This document shows positions 6,337 to 15,756 of a DNA stretch of 64,000 nucleotides, in pieces. A program made the position numbers and the translations under genes. Source of the DNA: Abditibacterium sp. (GTDB lineage Bacteria > Armatimonadota > Abditibacteriia > Abditibacteriales > Abditibacteriaceae); NCBI GenBank assembly GCA_030448265.1, contig JAUJNG010000022.1:1-64000 (forward strand). The letters are read 5' to 3'. The stretch's first letter is position 1. Each line of letters opens with the position of its first letter. Under the pieces are notes generated by a model. That model was not told where the DNA came from. It made no database searches and saw only the letters and a list, made by a program, of their open reading frames with translations.

Positions 6337-8160
6337 ATGACGCCCAATTCCCCCTCCGCTCCGCTATCGCAAGAGCCGCACGTCATCACCGACAATCTGG
6401 ACGAACTGCTGGCGATTCTGCCCTCCGATCTGGCCGCCGCCATCGCACCCGCAGACCGGCCCCACCTGATTGAAATCGTGCTCGATCTGGGCCGCAAGCC
6501 CGAAGCGCGCTTCACCGACCGCGCCGCGTATTTGCGCGAGGATGTGGTGACGCGCGTCGAACTCGATGCCGTCGAAAACCTGCTTGGCGCCTTTGGCGAC
6601 GACAATCGCGCCGGACTTCCCGCCACTTTGCATCGCATTTCGGCGCTGCGAAACCGGCGCGGCGCGATTGTGGGCCTCACGCTGCGCGTCGGGCGCGCCG
6701 TGACCGGAATCGTCGATATTTTGCGCGATCTCATCGAAAGCGGCCAGTCGATTTTGCTGATGGGTCGCCCTGGACTTGGAAAAACCACCATGCTGCGCGA
6801 AATCGCGCGCGTTTTGGCCGATGAAGGCCAGAAACGGGTCGTAATTGTCGATACCTCAAACGAAATCGCGGGCGACGGCGACGTGCCGCATCCCGCCATC
6901 GGGCGCGCGCGACGGATGCAGGTGCCGCGCGTCGCGCAGCAGCACGACGTGATGATCGAAGCGGTCGAAAATCATATGCCCGAAGTCATCGTCATCGACG
7001 AAATCGGGCGAACCGAAGAATCACTCGCGGCGCGCACCATCGCCGAGCGCGGCGTGCAGCTTATCGCCACGGTTCACGGCAACACCTTGGATAATCTGCT
7101 CGCCAATCCCTCGATGAGCGATCTCATCGGCGGCATCCAAACCGTGACGCTCGGCGACGAAGAAGCGCGGCGCAGAAGGACGCAAAAAACGGTTTCGGAG
7201 CGCAAAAACCCGCCGACGTTCGATATCGTGATTGAAATGGTGGAGCGCGACCGCATTTCGGTGCGCCGCCCCGTCGCCGATGTCGTGGATGCGATTCTGC
7301 GCGGCCAGAGCGCGCCGCCCGAAGTGCGCTGGCGCGACGAGAATGGCGAAATCAACATCATGGAGCCGGCGCCGTTGCCCGAACCGCCCGCGCCGCCATC
7401 GGGCCACGATTTTTCGGGCCGAACCGACCGCCGAGGTGGGCGAAACGACTCCAGAAACGGCAGTTCGCGCTCGAACGGCGCGCCGCGCAACGCGCCAAAA
7501 GGCGCCAAAGGCACGGCGAACGGCGTTTATTTCGCATCCCAAACCTCCCGCGCGGCGGGCCAATCGCGCGCCGAGGCCGCCGAAGTCGAAACCGATTTTC
7601 AAACCACCGTCGAACGCCTGCCCGATGGCGAATTCGAGGACGCGCTGCCAAGTTGGCAGTCGCAGCCGGTCGATATGACCAAAATTCGCCGCGTTTATCC
7701 GTTTGGCATTTCGCGTTCGCGTCTGGCGCGCGCTTCCAAGCATCTCGGATTGGCCATCACGCCCGCGCGCACCTGGCAGGAGGCCGACGCGGTTTTCATG
7801 CTGTCGGGCGAAGAAGGACTGCCCGCCACGAGTTCGATGCTCAAAGAAGCGCGCGCGCTGCGCCTGCCCATCATTGGCATCGGCGGCAACACCTACGCGC
7901 AAATCGTGGCGCGTCTCAACGACCTCTACGACGCCCCAGGCGCCGACGGAGTGCAGTCGCCGCGCGACATCGCCGTGGGTGAGGCCAAAGAAGCCGTTCA
8001 GCGCGTCATGCAGGGCGCCGCGCCGGTCGAACTGCGCCCGCAGATGAAATCGCTGCGCCGTTTGCAGCATCAAGTCGCGGAGCGTTATCATCTCAAATCA
8101 TTTTCGGTCGGGCGCGAGCCGAATCGCCGCGTGAAACTGGTGCCTTCGACGGGACGGTAG
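6337..8160 (+). CDS. SpoIIIAA/Ycf45-like AAA ATPase with C-terminal R3H domain
   Basis: A 607-residue cytoplasmic ATPase. The core (about 20-330) resembles SpoIIIAA and cyanobacterial Ycf45: Walker A GRPGLGKTT at 143-151, Walker B VIVIDEIGR near 226, and VHGNTLDNLL. A low-complexity Ala/Gly/Arg linker (about 345-430) follows, then a domain around FGISRSRLARASKHL, and a C-terminal R3H nucleic-acid-binding motif (RLQHQVAERYHL). Proteins of this build are annotated as single-stranded nucleic-acid-binding ATPases; the biological role is not established. Start at MTPNSPSAP; 24 upstream in-frame codons were dropped as they lack similarity. Confidence 0.85.
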   Translation: MTPNSPSAPLSQEPHVITDNLDELLAILPSDLAAAIAPADRPHLIEIVLDLGRKPEARFTDRAAYLREDVVTRVELDAVENLLGAFGDDNRAGLPATLHRISALRNRRGAIVGLTLRVGRAVTGIVDILRDLIESGQSILLMGRPGLGKTTMLREIARVLADEGQKRVVIVDTSNEIAGDGDVPHPAIGRARRMQVPRVAQQHDVMIEAVENHMPEVIVIDEIGRTEESLAARTIAERGVQLIATVHGNTLDNLLANPSMSDLIGGIQTVTLGDEEARRRRTQKTVSERKNPPTFDIVIEMVERDRISVRRPVADVVDAILRGQSAPPEVRWRDENGEINIMEPAPLPEPPAPPSGHDFSGRTDRRGGRNDSRNGSSRSNGAPRNAPKGAKGTANGVYFASQTSRAAGQSRAEAAEVETDFQTTVERLPDGEFEDALPSWQSQPVDMTKIRRVYPFGISRSRLARASKHLGLAITPARTWQEADAVFMLSGEEGLPATSSMLKEARALRLPIIGIGGNTYAQIVARLNDLYDAPGADGVQSPRDIAVGEAKEAVQRVMQGAAPVELRPQMKSLRRLQHQVAERYHLKSFSVGREPNRRVKLVPSTGR

Positions 8161-8266
8161 CAGCGACTAAAGTCGCCGCAAAGGAAGGCGAAGTCCGCCT
8201 GCGCGGACTGAAACCCCAACCTGCGAAGGCAGGTTTCGCCTTCCTTTGCGGCGGCTTTAGTCGCTG
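8161..8266. repeat. Three-way-junction palindrome, 32-bp outer stem
   Basis: Outer arms 8161-8192 and 8235-8266 pair over 32 bp with one wobble (CAGCGACTAAAGTCGCCGCA...). Inside are two hairpins, AGTCCGCCTGCGCGGACT and ACCTGCGAAGGCAGGT. The same inner hairpins occur at 21312, 35442 and 53812. The element begins right at the end of the ATPase stop codon and probably acts as its terminator. Confidence 0.92.
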
Positions 8267-8279
8267 AAGCCTTCTTCAA

Positions 8280-8645
8280 ATGACCATTCTCAACCGCAAC
8301 GACGCCCCACCTTTCACCACCGCCGACGGCTCCCAGATCCGCGAACTGCTCAATCCGCGCAACGCGCCGCTTCGCAACCAAAGTCTCGCCGAAGCCACCC
8401 TGTTGCCCCATCAAGGCACGGCGGCGCATTTTCATCCCCAGGCCGAAGAAATTTATTTCATTCTCGAAGGGCGGGGCACGATGGAAATCGAAGGCGAAAC
8501 GCGCGCCATCGGCGTGGGCGATGCCATCGCCATCCCCAATGGCCAAACGCACCGCATCTGCAACGACGGCGATGCAGTTTTGCGCTTTTTATGTTGCTGC
8601 GCGCCCGCCTACTCGCACGACGACACCGTTCTCGTCGAGAGTTGA
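8280..8645 (+). CDS. Cupin-domain protein
   Basis: A 121-residue single-domain cupin. The first cupin motif is HFHPQAEEIYFILEGRG and the second is GDAIAIPNGQTHRI, together supplying the usual metal ligands (two or three His and a Glu). Such small cupins are isomerases, dioxygenases or binding proteins; the substrate cannot be told from sequence. It lies alone between a palindromic element and the large exported protein at 8733. Confidence 0.88.
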   Translation: MTILNRNDAPPFTTADGSQIRELLNPRNAPLRNQSLAEATLLPHQGTAAHFHPQAEEIYFILEGRGTMEIEGETRAIGVGDAIAIPNGQTHRICNDGDAVLRFLCCCAPAYSHDDTVLVES

Positions 8646-8732
8646 AGTCCCGAAATGATGGCCTGTGTGGATTGATAAAAAAGATTTATAATTTTGGTTG
8701 CAACCTCAATTTCCCCCGCTTCCCGACATGCC

Positions 8733-11700
8733 ATGCCATTCCATCGCCTGCGCCGTCGCGCTCTCTGCGCGCATCTGTGTTTTTTGCTGTTGATTTTCGC
8801 CTGCGCCGCGCGCGCCGCGACGCTGGGAGGCCGTGTCGTTGGCCCCACCGGAGAAGGTGTGAGCGGCGCGCAAATTTTCGTGCGCGAGAAAAACACCGGC
8901 CCAATAGACGAAGAATCCTTCTGGCGCGAGGTGAAGGCCGACGCGACGGGCCGTTTCTCTTTCGAAATGCCCGACGAGGCCAAAAACGCCGCGCCCGATG
9001 CGGCGGGATTTTACGGCGTGGTTTTCGCGCCAGGTTTCGGGGTGCGGAGCGCCAAGCTCACCGGCACCGATAACACCCTCGCGCTGGAAAAGGGCGCGCG
9101 CGTCACCGGAACCGTCAAAGATGCCCAGGGTGCGCCGCTTGAGGGCGTTGTGGTGCGGCTGTGGAGCGTTTATGCCTCGGATGATTTCCGCGACAGCGCC
9201 GTCTGGGACAAAAACTCGCCGTTGTGGAACCTGTTTTCCGCCACCAGCCGCGCCGATGGCGGCTTTGAAATCGCCAACCTGCCCGCCGACGCGATGAGTC
9301 TGGTGCAGTTGGACGATCCGCGTTTTGTCAGTCGCTACACCCAAACCAAAGTCGGGGGCGAAGCGGCTCTGGTGGCGGTGCGGGGCGCGACGCTCAAAGG
9401 CCGCGTGGTTTCGCCCGAAAAAACGCCCCTATCGGGCCTGAAAATCAGCGTTACGTCGGAAAATCGCGGCGCCAGCCTGGGCGGTTCGGCGCAAAGCGGC
9501 GCCGACGGAAGTTTCACCATCACGGGGCTGGATGCGGGCGGCGCGAGCATCCGCGTCAGCGACCCCAAAAACGAATGGGCGGGCGCCGCCGCTTGGGCCG
9601 CGCTCCAGGCCGGTCAGGAGCAGACCGTGCCCGATCTGGGGGTGCAAAAAGGCATTTTGTTGCGCGGCAGCATCGTGGACGACGCCTCCGGCGCTCCGCT
9701 CGCGGACGCCCTGATCATGTTTTCGGGCGGAAACATCTCGTCCGGCAACCGAGCGACGGGCGCCGACGGCCAGTTCGAGGTTCGCCTGCTGCCTGGCACT
9801 TATTCCCGTTATCTGGCGGGTGTCCCCGCCGGTTATCTGCGCCCCGAAAACAGCGAGCGCATCGTGCTGAAGGAGACGGCGCCCGCCCCCGCGCCTCTGA
9901 CGGTGCGTTTGAAACGCGGCGTGGCCCTGTCGGGCATCGCGCGCGGCGAAGACGGCAAACCGGTCGCGGGCGCGCTCATGCAACTGGGCGAATCGTGGCG
10001 CGGAGAAACCATTCGCACCGATGCTCAGGGCAACTGGAAAAGCGGCGCGCTGCGCTCTGGCTCCGCCGCGCTCAAAGGCGCGGGCGAATGGGATGTGGTT
10101 TCGCCCAAAGCGCTGACGGTGCCCTCTGTGGGCGCGCCCAATCCGCCGCTCGAAATCAAATTGCGCCGCATCGTGCTGGGCGAAGTGTCGGGCCGCGCCG
10201 TGACGGCGGAGGGCGCGCCTCTGGCGGGCGTTGCCGTCGATTTGCGCGTTTTTCTGGATGCCGAGCGCAACTCGCGCACTCAACGCCGCGCCCTCACCGA
10301 CGCGCAGGGCCGCTTCAGCCTGCCCAAAATTCGCCCCGAACAAAGTTTTGAACTGGTGAGCGCCGCCAAAGCCGGTTTTGCGATGACCTCGGCGGGCAAA
10401 ATGACGCGCGAGGGCAACAACTGGACTGCGGGCGACATCGTGCTGTCAGCGCTCGATGGCCGCGTGAGCGGGCGCATCAGCGACGAAGCGGGCGCGCCTC
10501 TCGCGGGCGCCAAAGTGACGGCGCTGGGCCGCGCGCCCTTTGAATGGGCCCTTAGCCGCGCCGACGGGGGGTTCGAACTCGCTAATCTTCCGCAGGGCAA
10601 AATCACCCTTCTGGCGGCGCAGGGCGCGCGTTTCGGGCGCCTGGAAACCACGGCGGGCCAGACGGTCGAAATGCAACTCGCCGCGCCGCCCGCGAGCGAC
10701 GCGCAGAAGCTGTGGACGCTGGCGGGCGCGGCCCAAAACGACGGGCGCGGCGAAGTGCCGGTCAAAATCGCGCCCTTCGAGCCGGAGCGCGCCTGGGACT
10801 GGGCCTCGGAGGGCGAAAACGCGGCGGCCAAAAGCGCGCGGCGCGCGGCGGTGATCGAAGCCCTCGCCCAGCGCGACCCGCAGCGCGCGGTGCAGTGGGC
10901 GCCCGCAAAACTGGGAGAACTGGAAGGCGAAGCGCCGCGTTTTCGCGCCGGAATCGCCCTGGCGCGCGCTGCGTTGAGCGCCCAGCCGCCCGCGACGCAG
11001 TGGGCGCAAACCTGGCTGGCCGAGCAAAGCGCCACGCTCGCGCCGCTCGATTTTTCGCGCGGCGCGGCGGACAAACTTTTCGCTCTCGCGGGCCTGGCGG
11101 CGCGCCTGGGTCAAAAGGAAACGGCCAGTGAGCTTCTGGAGCGGGGCCGCATCGCCATGCTGCACAGCGATAAAGAAGACGAGAACGATACCAACGACCC
11201 CGCCGACAAATGGGCCAAAAGCGTGGCGTTTGGCGGTGCGGCGCTGCTCGAAGAGTTTGCCCAGGGCGAGCGCGAAACGCTGCAACTGCGCCTGCTCACG
11301 ACGGGCGCGGCACTGGCCGCTGGCGGCGACGCCGCGAGCGCGCGGCGTTTGCACGCGCGCATTGGGGAGTTGGCGGCTTCGGCGCCGGTTCTCAAAATGG
11401 ACGCCGACGCCGCCAAAGCGCAGGAGGAAGAACAGTCCTGGCGGCCTTCCTCGCGCTGGATGATCGACCGCGCGTTGCCCGCGCTTGCCGTGAGCATCGC
11501 GCCGCAAGACCCGAAACTGGCGCGCACTCTGATCGGCGAAATCGGCGAAAGCTGGTCGCGCCCGACGGCTCTGGCGGCGCTGGGCCACAAACTGGCGCGC
11601 GCCGGAAAGAAGGAAGAAGCCGTCGCCGCGCTGCGCGAAGCGGCCAAAGGCACGAGTTACAACGCCGATGAAGCGGCGCGCGTCGCGTGGCTGGCGGGGC

Positions 11701-12122
11701 GCTCCGACGCCGAACTGGGCCGCGAACTGAAGCAAAAACTCATCGAGGGCGCGCAAAAACCCGACGAGGACTTCGAATGGCGGGGCGGCGTCTCGGTCGC
11801 GCCCTACGTCTTTTATTTCGGAAACGAAGATGCGGCGGCGGGCCGATTGCTTCTGGAAGCGGAGTGGGAAAAGCGTCAGGCCGCGCCCAAAACCACCGCG
11901 CGCGGCGACGAATATCAAATCACGGCGGCCAAGACCCGCCTGGCGCGCGCGATGGCCGCGCTCGACCCCGCGCGCGCTCTGGAAATGGCGCAGTCGCTGG
12001 GCAGGGAGGGGCAATCGTCTCGCGTGCGCGCCCAAATCCTCACCGATGCCCTCTTGCCCGCCGACGAGCGGCGCCTCTCGTCACTTGCGGATTTCGGCGA
12101 ATACGACGAGTTGTTTCGCTAA
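8733..12122 (+). CDS. Large exported protein with repeated carboxypeptidase-regulatory-like domains
   Basis: A 1129-residue secreted protein. Residues 1-30 (RRRALCAHLCFLLLIFACAARA) are a signal peptide. Residues of about 30-670 hold six or more CarboxypepD_reg-like beta-sandwich repeats, each with the pattern GxVxDxxGxPLxGAxV followed by TDAxGxFxxxxL, which act as structural or binding modules in exported proteins. The last 450 residues are Ala-rich and helical, with paired helices like TPR repeats (KAQEEEQSWRPSSRWMIDRALP...). No enzyme domain is seen. Start at the ATG at 8733; an upstream TTG would add 13 residues and weaken the signal peptide. Confidence 0.8.
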   Translation: MPFHRLRRRALCAHLCFLLLIFACAARAATLGGRVVGPTGEGVSGAQIFVREKNTGPIDEESFWREVKADATGRFSFEMPDEAKNAAPDAAGFYGVVFAPGFGVRSAKLTGTDNTLALEKGARVTGTVKDAQGAPLEGVVVRLWSVYASDDFRDSAVWDKNSPLWNLFSATSRADGGFEIANLPADAMSLVQLDDPRFVSRYTQTKVGGEAALVAVRGATLKGRVVSPEKTPLSGLKISVTSENRGASLGGSAQSGADGSFTITGLDAGGASIRVSDPKNEWAGAAAWAALQAGQEQTVPDLGVQKGILLRGSIVDDASGAPLADALIMFSGGNISSGNRATGADGQFEVRLLPGTYSRYLAGVPAGYLRPENSERIVLKETAPAPAPLTVRLKRGVALSGIARGEDGKPVAGALMQLGESWRGETIRTDAQGNWKSGALRSGSAALKGAGEWDVVSPKALTVPSVGAPNPPLEIKLRRIVLGEVSGRAVTAEGAPLAGVAVDLRVFLDAERNSRTQRRALTDAQGRFSLPKIRPEQSFELVSAAKAGFAMTSAGKMTREGNNWTAGDIVLSALDGRVSGRISDEAGAPLAGAKVTALGRAPFEWALSRADGGFELANLPQGKITLLAAQGARFGRLETTAGQTVEMQLAAPPASDAQKLWTLAGAAQNDGRGEVPVKIAPFEPERAWDWASEGENAAAKSARRAAVIEALAQRDPQRAVQWAPAKLGELEGEAPRFRAGIALARAALSAQPPATQWAQTWLAEQSATLAPLDFSRGAADKLFALAGLAARLGQKETASELLERGRIAMLHSDKEDENDTNDPADKWAKSVAFGGAALLEEFAQGERETLQLRLLTTGAALAAGGDAASARRLHARIGELAASAPVLKMDADAAKAQEEEQSWRPSSRWMIDRALPALAVSIAPQDPKLARTLIGEIGESWSRPTALAALGHKLARAGKKEEAVAALREAAKGTSYNADEAARVAWLAGRSDAELGRELKQKLIEGAQKPDEDFEWRGGVSVAPYVFYFGNEDAAAGRLLLEAEWEKRQAAPKTTARGDEYQITAAKTRLARAMAALDPARALEMAQSLGREGQSSRVRAQILTDALLPADERRLSSLADFGEYDELFR

Positions 12123-12137
12123 ATGGAAGAGCAGATA

Positions 12138-12297
12138 GCGATGGGTTTTAACCCCTCCCCGACTCTCCCCACAAGTGGAGAGGGAGTCGAGCGTCAACTT
12201 GCTCCGTTTTCCTGAGAGTTGGAGCAAAAACGAGCAAATTCGCGCTCGACCCCCTCTCCACTTGTGGGGAGGGACGGGGAGGGGTCAAACCCATCGC
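12138..12297. repeat. Long imperfect inverted repeat (CCCCTCCCC/CTCTCCAC type)
   Basis: Arms 12138-12193 and 12243-12297 are largely complementary (ACCCCTCCCCGACTCTCCCC, ACAAGTGGAGAGGGAGTCGAGC) with a few mismatches; the middle holds a smaller hairpin (TTGCTCCG...GGAGCAA). The same words recur at 61298-61444 and, in part, at 32396 and 62482. Confidence 0.85.
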
Positions 12298-12330
12298 CAT
12301 CCGCTCCTCAATTCAACCTCTTTTGCCACC

Positions 12331-14148
12331 ATGAAACTGCCCCTTCCCCTTTTCGCACTCGGCGCCGCTTTGCTTTTCGTGTCTCATTCGTCCGCTCTGG
12401 CTCAGGAAACCGCCGCGCCCGCCGCCTGGAATCCGCAAAACGGCGAAATCCAGCTTTACGGCATCGTGCGCGGCTTCGACGCCGCCCAAAACACCCTCGA
12501 CATCGCGGTTTTGACACGTTTTGCCCAGGGCGCCGCGCAGCGCCTGCCCCAGACGCCGCAAAAAATCAGCGTGCCGCCCGCAGCCTCGCTGGGAATTTTG
12601 CTGCCCGCTTCCGACGACAAAACGCCCCAGACCATCGCGCGCACCGCTCTGACTGCCGGACGCCGCGTTCTGGTGCTGGGCCGCGCTGAGGGCGATGGTT
12701 TCACCGCGCGCGTCGTCGTCCTTCTCGAAGGCGGCGCAGCGCAAGATGAGGGCGGCGAGGCAAAAGTCGCCGGTGATTTCGTCGCGCCAGGCAAAATCGC
12801 CCCTGGCTGGCCCCAGACCGTGGCGGGAAGCGTCTCCGGCTCGCCCGTCGCGGCGCAGTTGGATGGCCAGGGGGCAATGGAAATCGTGGCGCCGGTCATG
12901 GCGGACAGGCGCAGCCGTGCGACCAGTGAAGCGCCCGCGCAGCTTTTCGCCTTTGGCGCCGATGGCAAGGGCGTGGCGGGCTGGCCGGTCGTGATGCAGA
13001 CCCGCGAATCTTATGCGAAAGATCGCAATGCCGGAAACTGGTTCGGTTCGCCTTCGGTGGCCGATTTGGACAACGACGGCGCCGATGAAATCGTGATGCC
13101 GGCGCCTGGCTTAACCGACCGCGCCATCAAGATCTTTTATGGCGACGGCGAAAAATGGCCTTTTGCCTTTCCCAATCAAAAACCTGATTCCTGGGCCAGC
13201 CTGCCCCTGGCCGATATCGACGGCGACAGCGTTCTCGACATGGTTATGGGTGCGGTTCTTACCAACGCTCTGGGCAAAGAACCTAAAACCTGGCCTGCTC
13301 AGAGACGCCTTCCCTACGGCTACCAGTCGTCCATCGGCGACGCCGATGGCGACGGCGACCTGGAAGTTTTTCATCCCTGGCAGGAAAAGGATTGGTATAA
13401 GCCAGGCGCGCCGCTCATGAACAGCGTCGAGGGCTTCGACCACACCGGCAAAACGCTTCCTGGCTGGCCGCAGAAAGTGAGCTACATCGCCATTTACATG
13501 ATGATGGGCGACATCACTGGCGACGCTGCCAAAGAAATCGTGGCCATTGACGGCGCCGGTTCGCTCCACGTCTGGACGCTGAGCGGCGAGGGCGTGGCCG
13601 GTTCGCGCGATCTGGGCGACAAGGGCGGGCGCGGCGTGGTGGAGACGGGTTTGAGCGGCCAGTTGCCACCCTCGCTGGCCGATTTGAACGGCGACGGCAA
13701 GGCCGAAATCATCGTGTGGGACGCCCGAATGAACGCGATTCGCGCCTTCACGGGTGACGGCAAAGGCGGCGTGACGGGCCTGGGCGACGCGCGCGGCGTG
13801 GTGGCGCGGCTGCCGCGAGCGAGGGGGCGCGGCCTGGGCATCGCGGTCGCCGATCTGGGCGGCGACGGCGTGATGGACATCTTCGCCGGCCCCTTCTGGG
13901 TGCGCACCAAATCGGGTGCGCCCGCGCAAATCGCCAACATTCTGGGCGAAAACGCGCCGGTCGCGGTTTCGCCTTCGATTGTCGATCTGGAAAAAGACGG
14001 AGAGGCCGAAATTCTGCTCGGCGCCAGCGACGGACGGCTCTGGGTCTACAAGACAGAGCAGAAACTCCAACCGCAGTGGCTGCAATGGGCGACGGTGAGC
14101 GGCAGTTTTCGCCACACCTCGGACTGGAATCCGGCGCCCCCAAAGTAA
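12331..14148 (+). CDS. Exported FG-GAP/VCBS repeat protein
   Basis: A 605-residue secreted protein with a signal peptide (MKLPLPLFALGAALLFVSHSSALAQ). From about residue 150 onward it carries repeated FG-GAP/VCBS motifs with Ca-binding loops: VADLDNDGADEIV, LADIDGDSVLDMV, IGDADGDGDLEVF, LADLNGDGKAEIIV, VADLGGDGVMDIF and IVDLEKDGEAEILLG. These form an integrin-like beta-propeller that binds calcium, and often carbohydrate or protein. Start at the ATG at 12331; codons upstream belong to the palindrome. It follows another large exported protein in the same direction, so both may serve the cell surface. Confidence 0.85.
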   Translation: MKLPLPLFALGAALLFVSHSSALAQETAAPAAWNPQNGEIQLYGIVRGFDAAQNTLDIAVLTRFAQGAAQRLPQTPQKISVPPAASLGILLPASDDKTPQTIARTALTAGRRVLVLGRAEGDGFTARVVVLLEGGAAQDEGGEAKVAGDFVAPGKIAPGWPQTVAGSVSGSPVAAQLDGQGAMEIVAPVMADRRSRATSEAPAQLFAFGADGKGVAGWPVVMQTRESYAKDRNAGNWFGSPSVADLDNDGADEIVMPAPGLTDRAIKIFYGDGEKWPFAFPNQKPDSWASLPLADIDGDSVLDMVMGAVLTNALGKEPKTWPAQRRLPYGYQSSIGDADGDGDLEVFHPWQEKDWYKPGAPLMNSVEGFDHTGKTLPGWPQKVSYIAIYMMMGDITGDAAKEIVAIDGAGSLHVWTLSGEGVAGSRDLGDKGGRGVVETGLSGQLPPSLADLNGDGKAEIIVWDARMNAIRAFTGDGKGGVTGLGDARGVVARLPRARGRGLGIAVADLGGDGVMDIFAGPFWVRTKSGAPAQIANILGENAPVAVSPSIVDLEKDGEAEILLGASDGRLWVYKTEQKLQPQWLQWATVSGSFRHTSDWNPAPPK

Positions 14149-14246
14149 ATTCTGGGGCTTTGGCCGCAAATAGAGCGATTTTCGTTGTGCCTACGGCTCC
14201 GTCAAGTCATAATTTTCCCAACGCCCGATTTGAAAAAGGATTTCCG

Positions 14247-15044
14247 ATGGCCCTTGGATTTGGCCGCAAAAAAGCCGCGCCCGATGCGGCGACGCTTCCT
14301 GACGCGGCGGAATCAACGCCGCTGGTTGTGACCCCCACAACCGAGGAAAACACCAGCGCCGAAGACGCTTTCGATCTCGATGCTTTCGCCACGCAGCTCG
14401 AAGCGGGCGTCGCGCCGCAAACCTCGCTCGACGCCAATTTCGCCCCATCTGCCACCGGCTCCGCCTTCGATTTCCCTGAACCGAACCCCCCACCCGTCGG
14501 GGAGCCCATTGGGGAAAGCGCCGGTGAACCGCGAACCCTCGATTTCAACGAAACCTTCGCTGCCGAACAGCGTGAGGCCATTGCAAGCGGAAAAGTCGCG
14601 CCCGCGCCGCCTGGTGAAATCCAAGCCCCGCCCGAAACCGGACTTTACGCGCCGCAAATCGCGGTTGAACCGCCGAAGAAAAAGCTGCCTCTGGCGCCCA
14701 TTATCGGCGCGGTGCTGGCTTTGGGAGTCGCGGGCGCCGCCGCGAGCTTTCTCCTGAGCGACAACACCGAAGAAGAATTTGCCGCCGTGCCTCCTGCGCC
14801 GCCGCGTCAGGCGACGCCCGCTCCACCAAAGGCAAACGAAGCAGCGCCCAGGCCCGTGCCCAATGCTGCGCCGCGCCCACTTTCGCCGCAGATGAAAACG
14901 CGGCTCAAAGCGCTGTGGAAGCAGGGCGCCGACGCCAAACATCGCGGCGACACCAACGCCGCGCGCCGCATTTGGCAGCAGGGTTTGCAGGTGCAGCCTG
15001 GCAATCGCGGCTTCATCGAATCCATCGCCAAACTGCCCAAATAA
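14247..15044 (+). CDS. Single-pass membrane protein with C-terminal TPR-like segment
   Basis: A 265-residue protein. The first 145 residues are acidic, Pro-rich and probably disordered and cytoplasmic; residues 149-170 (LAPIIGAVLALGVAGAAASF) form one membrane segment; a Pro/Ala linker and a short helical repeat (LWKQGADAKHRGDTNAARRIWQQG) follow outside. This layout resembles anchored scaffold proteins, but no family is recognised. AAAGGA precedes the ATG. Only three bases separate it from tmk, so the two are likely co-transcribed. Confidence 0.7.
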   Translation: MALGFGRKKAAPDAATLPDAAESTPLVVTPTTEENTSAEDAFDLDAFATQLEAGVAPQTSLDANFAPSATGSAFDFPEPNPPPVGEPIGESAGEPRTLDFNETFAAEQREAIASGKVAPAPPGEIQAPPETGLYAPQIAVEPPKKKLPLAPIIGAVLALGVAGAAASFLLSDNTEEEFAAVPPAPPRQATPAPPKANEAAPRPVPNAAPRPLSPQMKTRLKALWKQGADAKHRGDTNAARRIWQQGLQVQPGNRGFIESIAKLPK

Positions 15045-15047
15045 GCC

Positions 15048-15644
15048 ATGTTTGTTTCGTTTGAAGGTATCGACGGCTGCGGCAAAACCACCCAACTTCA
15101 ACTTTTGAAATTGGAACTCCTCAAACGCGGCTTCGAAGTCGTGGCGACGCGCGAACCTGGCGGCACTGCGCTCGCCGAGAATTTGCGCGAAGTTTTGCTC
15201 GATGGCGCCTCGAAAATCGAAAAAACCGGAGAATTGCTGCTTTTTGGCGCCGCGCGCGCGCAGCACGTCGCGGAAATCGTGCGGCCCGCGCTGCATCGCG
15301 GCGCGTGGGTGCTATGCGACCGCTTCGCCGATTCCAGCGAAGCCTATCAGGGCGGCGGGCTGGGACTCGACCGCGCTTTCATTCGCCAGATGAACGATTT
15401 CGCCACTGGCCAGTTGTGGCCGCAGCGCACTCTTTATTTCGACCTCGACCCGCAAATCGCGCTGCAACGGCGCGGGGGTGGAAAGGGCGACCGCATCGAA
15501 GCGCGCGGCGTGGAATTTCAGGCGCGGGTGCGCGCGGCGTATCTCGAAATTGCGGCGCGCGAACCGGCGCGGGTGACTAAAATTGATGCGTCGCGCGCGC
15601 CGGACGAAATTTTCGCGGAGGTTTGCGCGGTTTTGGAATTGTAA
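15048..15644 (+). CDS. tmk: Thymidylate kinase
   Basis: A 198-residue kinase converting dTMP to dTDP with ATP, an essential step in dTTP supply. It begins MFVSFEGIDGCGKTT, with the P-loop at residues 8-15. TREPGGT is the classic dTMP-binding motif, followed by DRFADSSEAYQGGG and the lid region RRGGGKGDRIE. Length is normal. It follows the membrane protein by three bases and precedes holB with a palindrome in between; tmk-holB order is common in bacteria. Confidence 0.97.
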   Translation: MFVSFEGIDGCGKTTQLQLLKLELLKRGFEVVATREPGGTALAENLREVLLDGASKIEKTGELLLFGAARAQHVAEIVRPALHRGAWVLCDRFADSSEAYQGGGLGLDRAFIRQMNDFATGQLWPQRTLYFDLDPQIALQRRGGGKGDRIEARGVEFQARVRAAYLEIAAREPARVTKIDASRAPDEIFAEVCAVLEL

Positions 15645-15648
15645 ATAG

Positions 15649-15756
15649 AAGCGACATGAAGTCGCAGCCAACGAAATTGTCGGCCTCCGCCGACAAAAGT
15701 GGCGTTTACTGTCGGCGAAGGCCGACAATTTCGTTGGCTGCGACTTCATGTCGCTT
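15649..15756. repeat. Three-way-junction palindrome, 36-bp perfect stem
   Basis: Arms 15649-15684 and 15721-15756 are perfectly complementary over 36 bp (AAGCGACATGAAGTCGCAGCC...). The inside contains a GTCGGC hairpin remnant and AGTGGCGTTTACT. The right arm includes ATGTCGC, which serves as the first possible start codon of holB. It shares GCAGCCAACGAAA and GTCGGC words with 5440-5544. Confidence 0.93.

Noticed and set aside
7021..8091. Long antisense frame over the SpoIIIAA-like ATPase gene
   Set aside because: GC-rich coding DNA opens shadow frames on the other strand; the protein has no family features and the sense gene is well supported.
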